From Actinomycetes bacterium (GTDB taxonomy: Bacteria; Actinomycetota; Actinomycetes; Propionibacteriales; Propionibacteriaceae), in the NCBI GenBank assembly GCA_029778515.1, contig JAKOQD010000341.1:1-7591 (forward strand): a stretch of DNA of 7,591 bases. The letters run 5' to 3'. The position numbers were made by a program, and so were the translations under genes. The notes under the pieces are model-generated. The model did no database searches. It was not told the DNA's origin and saw only the letters and a list, made by a program, of their open reading frames with translations. Shown here piece after piece: positions 4,225 through 7,591 of this stretch; the stretch's first letter is position 1; each line of letters starts with the position of its first letter.

Positions 4225-7029
4225 GTGTCCGCTTACCTCTATCGAATCGGACGAGCCTGCTACCGCCTGCGCGGACGCGTGGTCGGCGTGTGGGCGATCA
4301 TCCTGGTGCTCTTCGGTGGCCTCGCGCTGGCCGTCGGTGGCGACTTCGATGACGTCTTCGAGGTGCCCGGGGCAAGCTCGACCAAGGCACTCGCTCAGCT
4401 CAAGGTCACTTTCCCCGAGGCAGCGGACGCGTCCGCGACCGTCCTGATCACCGCGCCCGATGGCAAGAAGCTGACGGACGCCGACGTGACGGCCGCGATC
4501 GAGGACTGGACCGACCGCATGGACGCGCTGCCCTACGTCCGCGGCGTGATCGGACCGTTCAGCGAGCACGTCGACGGGCTGATCAGCGAGGACGGCACCA
4601 GCGGCCGGGCCAATGTGCGCGTGGAGGGCCAGGCTTCCACGATCACGGACGCGCAGCGCGAGGAGCTCACCGAGACTGGCCAGACGCTTGAGAAGACCCT
4701 GCCCGGCTCGAAAGTGCTGATGGGTGGCGAGGTCTTCTCGATCCACGTGCCCAAGATCAGCGCGGTGGAGGCCCTCGGTCTGGGCGTTGCGGTGATCGTG
4801 CTGATCGCCACGCTCGGCTCGGTGGTGGCCTCAATGATGCCGGTCGGGACAGCGATCGCCGGCGTCGGGCTCGGGGTGCTGGCGGTGCAGATCGCGTCCG
4901 GTGTGATCACGATCAGCTCGACCACTTTGATCCTGGCGGTGATGCTCGGGCTCGCGGTGGGCATCGACTACGCGCTGTTCATCATCTCCCGGCACCGGGA
5001 TCAGCTCGCCACCGGTATGGACGTGGAGGAATCCGCGGCGCGGGCGGTCGGCACGGCCGGTTCAGCGGTGGTCTTCGCCGGCCTGACCGTGATCATCGCT
5101 CTGATCGGGTTGAGTCTCGCCGGCCTGCCGTTCCTGACCGTGATGGGCGTTTTCGGCTCGCTCACGGTCGCGTTCGAGGTCGTGCTCGCGTTGACCCTGC
5201 TGCCGGCGTTCATGGGCTTCGCCGGCGAGCGGTTGCGTCCCAAATCCAAGACTCGGGGGAGTCGGGGTGTGCAGGGCGAAGCGTCGGAAACGGGGGCTGC
5301 GCTTGACCAACCCCCTTCGTCAAGCTCAGGGGTCGTTCCTTCAGGCTCAGGGGCTGTTCCCCTGAACTCAGGTGCGACCGAACCCCCAATCAAGCGCAAG
5401 TTCAGCGCGTCCACCTGGTGGGTGAACGTGGTCACCAAGTGGCCGCTGGTCACCATCGCAGTGGTCCTGGTGGCGTTCGGGGGGCTGGCTTACCCGGCCA
5501 AGGATCTGCAGATGGCCCTGCCCACGTCCGGACGCTCGCTGCCCGGCACCCAGGACCGCCAGACCTACGACGCGATCACCGAGACCTTCGGGGTCGGTTT
5601 CAACGGTCCGCTGATCATGATCGTCGGCATCGTCGAGTCTGATGACCCGGTTGAGGTGCTGGACGGGCTCAAGGCCGAAATCGAGGCCATGCCCGGCGTG
5701 AAGATGGTCGCCGCGGCCACACCGAACGCGAACGTCGACACCGGCATGGTCCAGATCATCCCGACCACCGGCCCGGACGATCCGGCGACCGCGGCGCTGG
5801 TCGAGCAGTTGCGGGAACGGCAGGCCGAATGGCAGCAGCGCTACGACGTGAACACCGAGATCACCGGCTTCACCGCGATCCAGATCGACGTCACCAACCG
5901 GCTGAGTGCCGCCCTGGTGCCGTTCGGCGTCTTCGTGGTCGGCTTGTCGCTGGTGCTGCTGGCCCTGGTGTTCCGGTCGATCTGGGTGCCGATCAAGGCC
6001 GCGCTGGGCTACCTGCTGAGCGTCGCGGCGGCCTTCGGCGCGACCACACTGGTCTTCAACCAGGGCTGGTTCAAGCAGTTGATCAACCTCCCGGAAGCCG
6101 GTCCGGTGATCAGCTTCCTGCCGATCATCCTGATGGGCATCCTGTTCGGCCTGGCCATGGACTACGAGGTGTTCCTGGTGTCCCGGATGCGTGAGGAATA
6201 CGTCCATGGCAACGTCGAACGCTCGGTCGAGGACGGCTTCGTGCACTCGTCGAAGGTGGTCGTGGCTGCGGCGCTGATCATGTTCTCGGTGTTCGCGTTC
6301 TTCGTTCCCGCCGGCGAGGGTGCGATCAAGCCGATCGCGTTCGGCCTGGCCGTGGGCGTCGCGCTGGACGCGTTCGTCGTCCGCATGACCCTGGTGCCGG
6401 CGGTGATGAAACTGCTCGGACGGCACGCGTGGTGGCTGCCGAAGTGGCTCGACCGGCGGTTGCCCGCGCTCGACATCGAGGGCGAAGCGCTCACCCGGCA
6501 GGTGCACCTGGCCCAGTGGCCGTCGCCCGACGACACATCCGCGATCGTCGGCGAGGGGCTGACCGCCCGCACCGATCGGCGGACGCTGTTCACCGACCTC
6601 GCGCTCAGCGTCCAGCCCGGCGAGGTGCTGGTGATCGAGGGCGAGCACGCCCAACGTCGCGCCCTGCTGCTGGCCATCGCCGGACGGGTGAAGCTCACCG
6701 AAGGCAAGCTGAAGGTGCTCGGGTATGTGCTTCCGGAGGAGTCGCCGGTGCTGCGCCGCCAGGCGCCGGTGCTCGGGCCGACCGTCCCGGACTTCAAGAA
6801 GGTGCTCGCCAAGCAGGCCGGCGGCCTGGTGTGCGTGGACAGTGCCGACGAGCTCTCCAGCTCCCGGGACGCCGCGCTGCTGGCCGCGCTGGCCGCGTCC
6901 GCCAAGGCCGAAGAGCCGACAACTTGGGTTCTCGGCGTGATGCCGGGATCCGATCTTGAGGCGCAGCTGCCGGTGCCGTTCAGGGTGCTGAAGCTGACCT
7001 CCCACCTCGCGCTGGAAGGAGCGAAATGA
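4225..7029 (+). CDS. MMPL/RND-family membrane transporter with a fused, degenerate ABC-ATPase-like C-terminal domain
   Basis: Predicted proton-driven exporter of the cytoplasmic membrane, 934 residues. First half: TM1 (about 19-38), an extracytoplasmic domain (39-181), then TM2-6 (about 183-332). Second half: TM7 (about 403-423), an extracytoplasmic domain (424-560), then TM8-12 (about 561-731). The proton-relay Asp-Tyr pairs of MmpL proteins are present at D248-Y249 (GIDYALF) and D646-Y647 (AMDYEVF). The cytoplasmic linker 337-392 is Ser/Pro/Gly-rich and holds three 7-residue repeats. After residue 757 comes an ABC nucleotide-binding-like domain: LTARTDRRTLFTDLALSVQP (779-798), GEVLVIEG, and a Walker-B-like GLVCVDSADEL (867-877). 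The Walker A position reads GEHAQRRA (806-813), lacking the Lys, and no LSGGQ signature or Q-loop is seen, so ATP hydrolysis is unlikely. The start is GTG 4225, with a Shine-Dalgarno just upstream. The stop overlaps the next start (ATGA), indicating translational coupling with the YhgE/Pip gene. Substrate unknown: a lipid, toxic compound or envelope component is plausible. Confidence 0.9.
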   Translation: MSAYLYRIGRACYRLRGRVVGVWAIILVLFGGLALAVGGDFDDVFEVPGASSTKALAQLKVTFPEAADASATVLITAPDGKKLTDADVTAAIEDWTDRMDALPYVRGVIGPFSEHVDGLISEDGTSGRANVRVEGQASTITDAQREELTETGQTLEKTLPGSKVLMGGEVFSIHVPKISAVEALGLGVAVIVLIATLGSVVASMMPVGTAIAGVGLGVLAVQIASGVITISSTTLILAVMLGLAVGIDYALFIISRHRDQLATGMDVEESAARAVGTAGSAVVFAGLTVIIALIGLSLAGLPFLTVMGVFGSLTVAFEVVLALTLLPAFMGFAGERLRPKSKTRGSRGVQGEASETGAALDQPPSSSSGVVPSGSGAVPLNSGATEPPIKRKFSASTWWVNVVTKWPLVTIAVVLVAFGGLAYPAKDLQMALPTSGRSLPGTQDRQTYDAITETFGVGFNGPLIMIVGIVESDDPVEVLDGLKAEIEAMPGVKMVAAATPNANVDTGMVQIIPTTGPDDPATAALVEQLRERQAEWQQRYDVNTEITGFTAIQIDVTNRLSAALVPFGVFVVGLSLVLLALVFRSIWVPIKAALGYLLSVAAAFGATTLVFNQGWFKQLINLPEAGPVISFLPIILMGILFGLAMDYEVFLVSRMREEYVHGNVERSVEDGFVHSSKVVVAAALIMFSVFAFFVPAGEGAIKPIAFGLAVGVALDAFVVRMTLVPAVMKLLGRHAWWLPKWLDRRLPALDIEGEALTRQVHLAQWPSPDDTSAIVGEGLTARTDRRTLFTDLALSVQPGEVLVIEGEHAQRRALLLAIAGRVKLTEGKLKVLGYVLPEESPVLRRQAPVLGPTVPDFKKVLAKQAGGLVCVDSADELSSSRDAALLAALAASAKAEEPTTWVLGVMPGSDLEAQLPVPFRVLKLTSHLALEGAK
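5309..5387 (+). repeat. In-frame 21-bp tandem repeat with REP-like sequence in the MMPL linker
   Basis: Three diverged 21-bp units lie at 5323-5343, 5344-5364 and 5365-5385 and encode SSGVVPS, GSGAVPL and NSGATEP. The left end reads CCCTTCGTCAAGCTCAGGGG (5313-5332), one base from the CCCTTCGACAAGCTCAGGG-type repeat that I recall as common in bacterial genomes. A 7-bp stem, TCAGGGG (5347-5353) with CCCCTGA (5359-5365), also lies inside. The block is bracketed by AACCCCC at 5309-5315 and 5381-5387, exactly 72 bp (24 codons) apart, so gain or loss of the block keeps the frame. It falls in a cytoplasmic loop that tolerates length change. Confidence 0.65.
7014..7021 (+). promoter_or_regulatory. 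Ribosome binding site of the YhgE/Pip gene, inside the MMPL gene end
   Basis: GGAAGGAG lies four bases before ATG 7026, within the last codons of the MMPL gene. With the ATGA overlap it indicates efficient, coupled translation of the second gene. Confidence 0.75.
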
Positions 7030-7591
7030 AGGCCGAACTCGTGAATTCCACGCCGGCGAAGTGGTACGCGCTGTTGGGGCTGATCCTGGTCCCACTGCTG
7101 GTCGCGGGCGGATTCCTCTTCGCAGGGGTGAACTCGGACAGCCGCTTGCACACGGTGCAGGCTGCGGTGGTGAATCTTGACGAGCCGGTCGAGCTGGACG
7201 GCCAGTACACCCCACTGGGCCGCCAGTTGACCGCGAACCTGGTCGATTCCGATCGCCAGGAGAACCTCACCTGGGTGCTCGCCGACGAGGCCGACGCCCG
7301 CGCTGGACTGACCACCGGTGAGTTCGCCGCGATGGTGGTGATCCCGGAGAACTTCTCGGCTGCGGCCACGTCCTTCGCCGAGAACGAGGGGGACCAGGCC
7401 AAGCAGGCGACGATCCAAGTGCACACTTCGCCGGTCGCCGGGGTGGCGGACGCGACGCTGGGCAAGCTGGTGGCCGCTGAGGCCGCGAAGATGCTGAACC
7501 AGATGCTCACCGAGTCGTATCTCGACCAGATCTACATCGGCTTCAACGACATGGGCGAGCAGTTCGTGACGATGGCGGACGGGGCCACCGA
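7026..7591 (+). CDS. YhgE/Pip-family membrane protein (N-terminal part, runs off the right edge)
   Basis: The first 188 residues are visible. A short cytoplasmic N-terminus leads into one membrane segment (about 12-34), then an extracytoplasmic domain. The TVQAAVVNLDEPVELDG stretch (43-59) and the LTTGEFAAMVVIPENFS stretch (95-111) match the typical opening of YhgE/Pip proteins (ABC-2-like permease superfamily, relatives of the lactococcal phage infection protein). Complete members are several hundred residues long, with further membrane segments at the C-terminus that lie outside the window. The start is fixed by a strong Shine-Dalgarno and by the 4-bp ATGA overlap with the MMPL gene. Its position suggests that it works with the transporter and belongs to the same TetR-controlled operon. 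Family members are linked to envelope and secretion functions, but the biochemical role is poorly known. The frame is open to the last base. Confidence 0.85.
   Translation, partial: MKAELVNSTPAKWYALLGLILVPLLVAGGFLFAGVNSDSRLHTVQAAVVNLDEPVELDGQYTPLGRQLTANLVDSDRQENLTWVLADEADARAGLTTGEFAAMVVIPENFSAAATSFAENEGDQAKQATIQVHTSPVAGVADATLGKLVAAEAAKMLNQMLTESYLDQIYIGFNDMGEQFVTMADGAT

Noticed and set aside
5255..5296. G-quadruplex in the MMPL linker
   Set aside because: There are four G-runs, but the last loop is about 15 bases and the shortest run is three. This is weak in a high-GC gene, so it is kept only as a side note to the linker repeat.
5368..7424. Long antisense open frames opposite the MMPL/YhgE genes
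   Set aside because: They are His/Arg/Gln-rich low-complexity readings, typical of the reverse strand of high-GC genes, and no family is recognisable in them.

Overview
High-GC DNA with frequent GTG starts, apparently leaderless promoters and actinobacterial-type protein families. This points to an Actinomycetota chromosome, possibly near the Propionibacteriales, although the genus cannot be fixed from the window. It carries five complete genes, two partial genes at the edges, and several short-repeat structures in intergenic and coding DNA.

Region 1 (1-1052) is cobalamin nucleotide-loop assembly. The C-terminal two thirds of CobS (adenosylcobinamide-GDP ribazoletransferase, +) enters from the left and meets CobU (adenosylcobinamide kinase/guanylyltransferase, -) tail to tail, with only 38 bp between them. 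CobU makes the GDP-cobinamide that CobS uses.

Region 2 (1053-2439). The divergent gap between cobU and a glutaminase gene (glsA, +) is almost filled by two inverted copies of a REP-like element (a REPIN), each ending in a DnaA-box-like sequence. glsA is followed by a small terminator-like hairpin. The 274-bp convergent gap before ldh then holds four copies of a ~22-bp repeat, about 50 bp apart, two in each orientation.

Region 3 (2440-4174). An L-lactate dehydrogenase gene (ldh, -) has all catalytic residues and the residues of the fructose-1,6-bisphosphate site. Upstream of it, on the same strand, is a TetR-family repressor gene. The gap between tetR and the divergent transporter gene holds two overlapping TTsAATAC-N6-GTATyGAA operators laid over the transporter promoter.

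Region 4 (4225-7591) is a TetR-controlled envelope transport operon. A 934-residue MMPL/RND-type transporter carries both proton-relay Asp-Tyr pairs. A short ABC-ATPase-like domain without a Walker A lysine or ABC signature is fused to its C-terminus. The transporter's central linker contains an in-frame 21-bp tandem repeat next to a REP-like sequence. Its stop codon overlaps (ATGA) the start of a YhgE/Pip-family membrane protein that runs off the right edge. The most unusual element is this MMPL + vestigial ABC domain + YhgE/Pip unit under a double TetR operator. I infer one envelope export or remodelling machine induced by the TetR ligand; the substrate is unknown.
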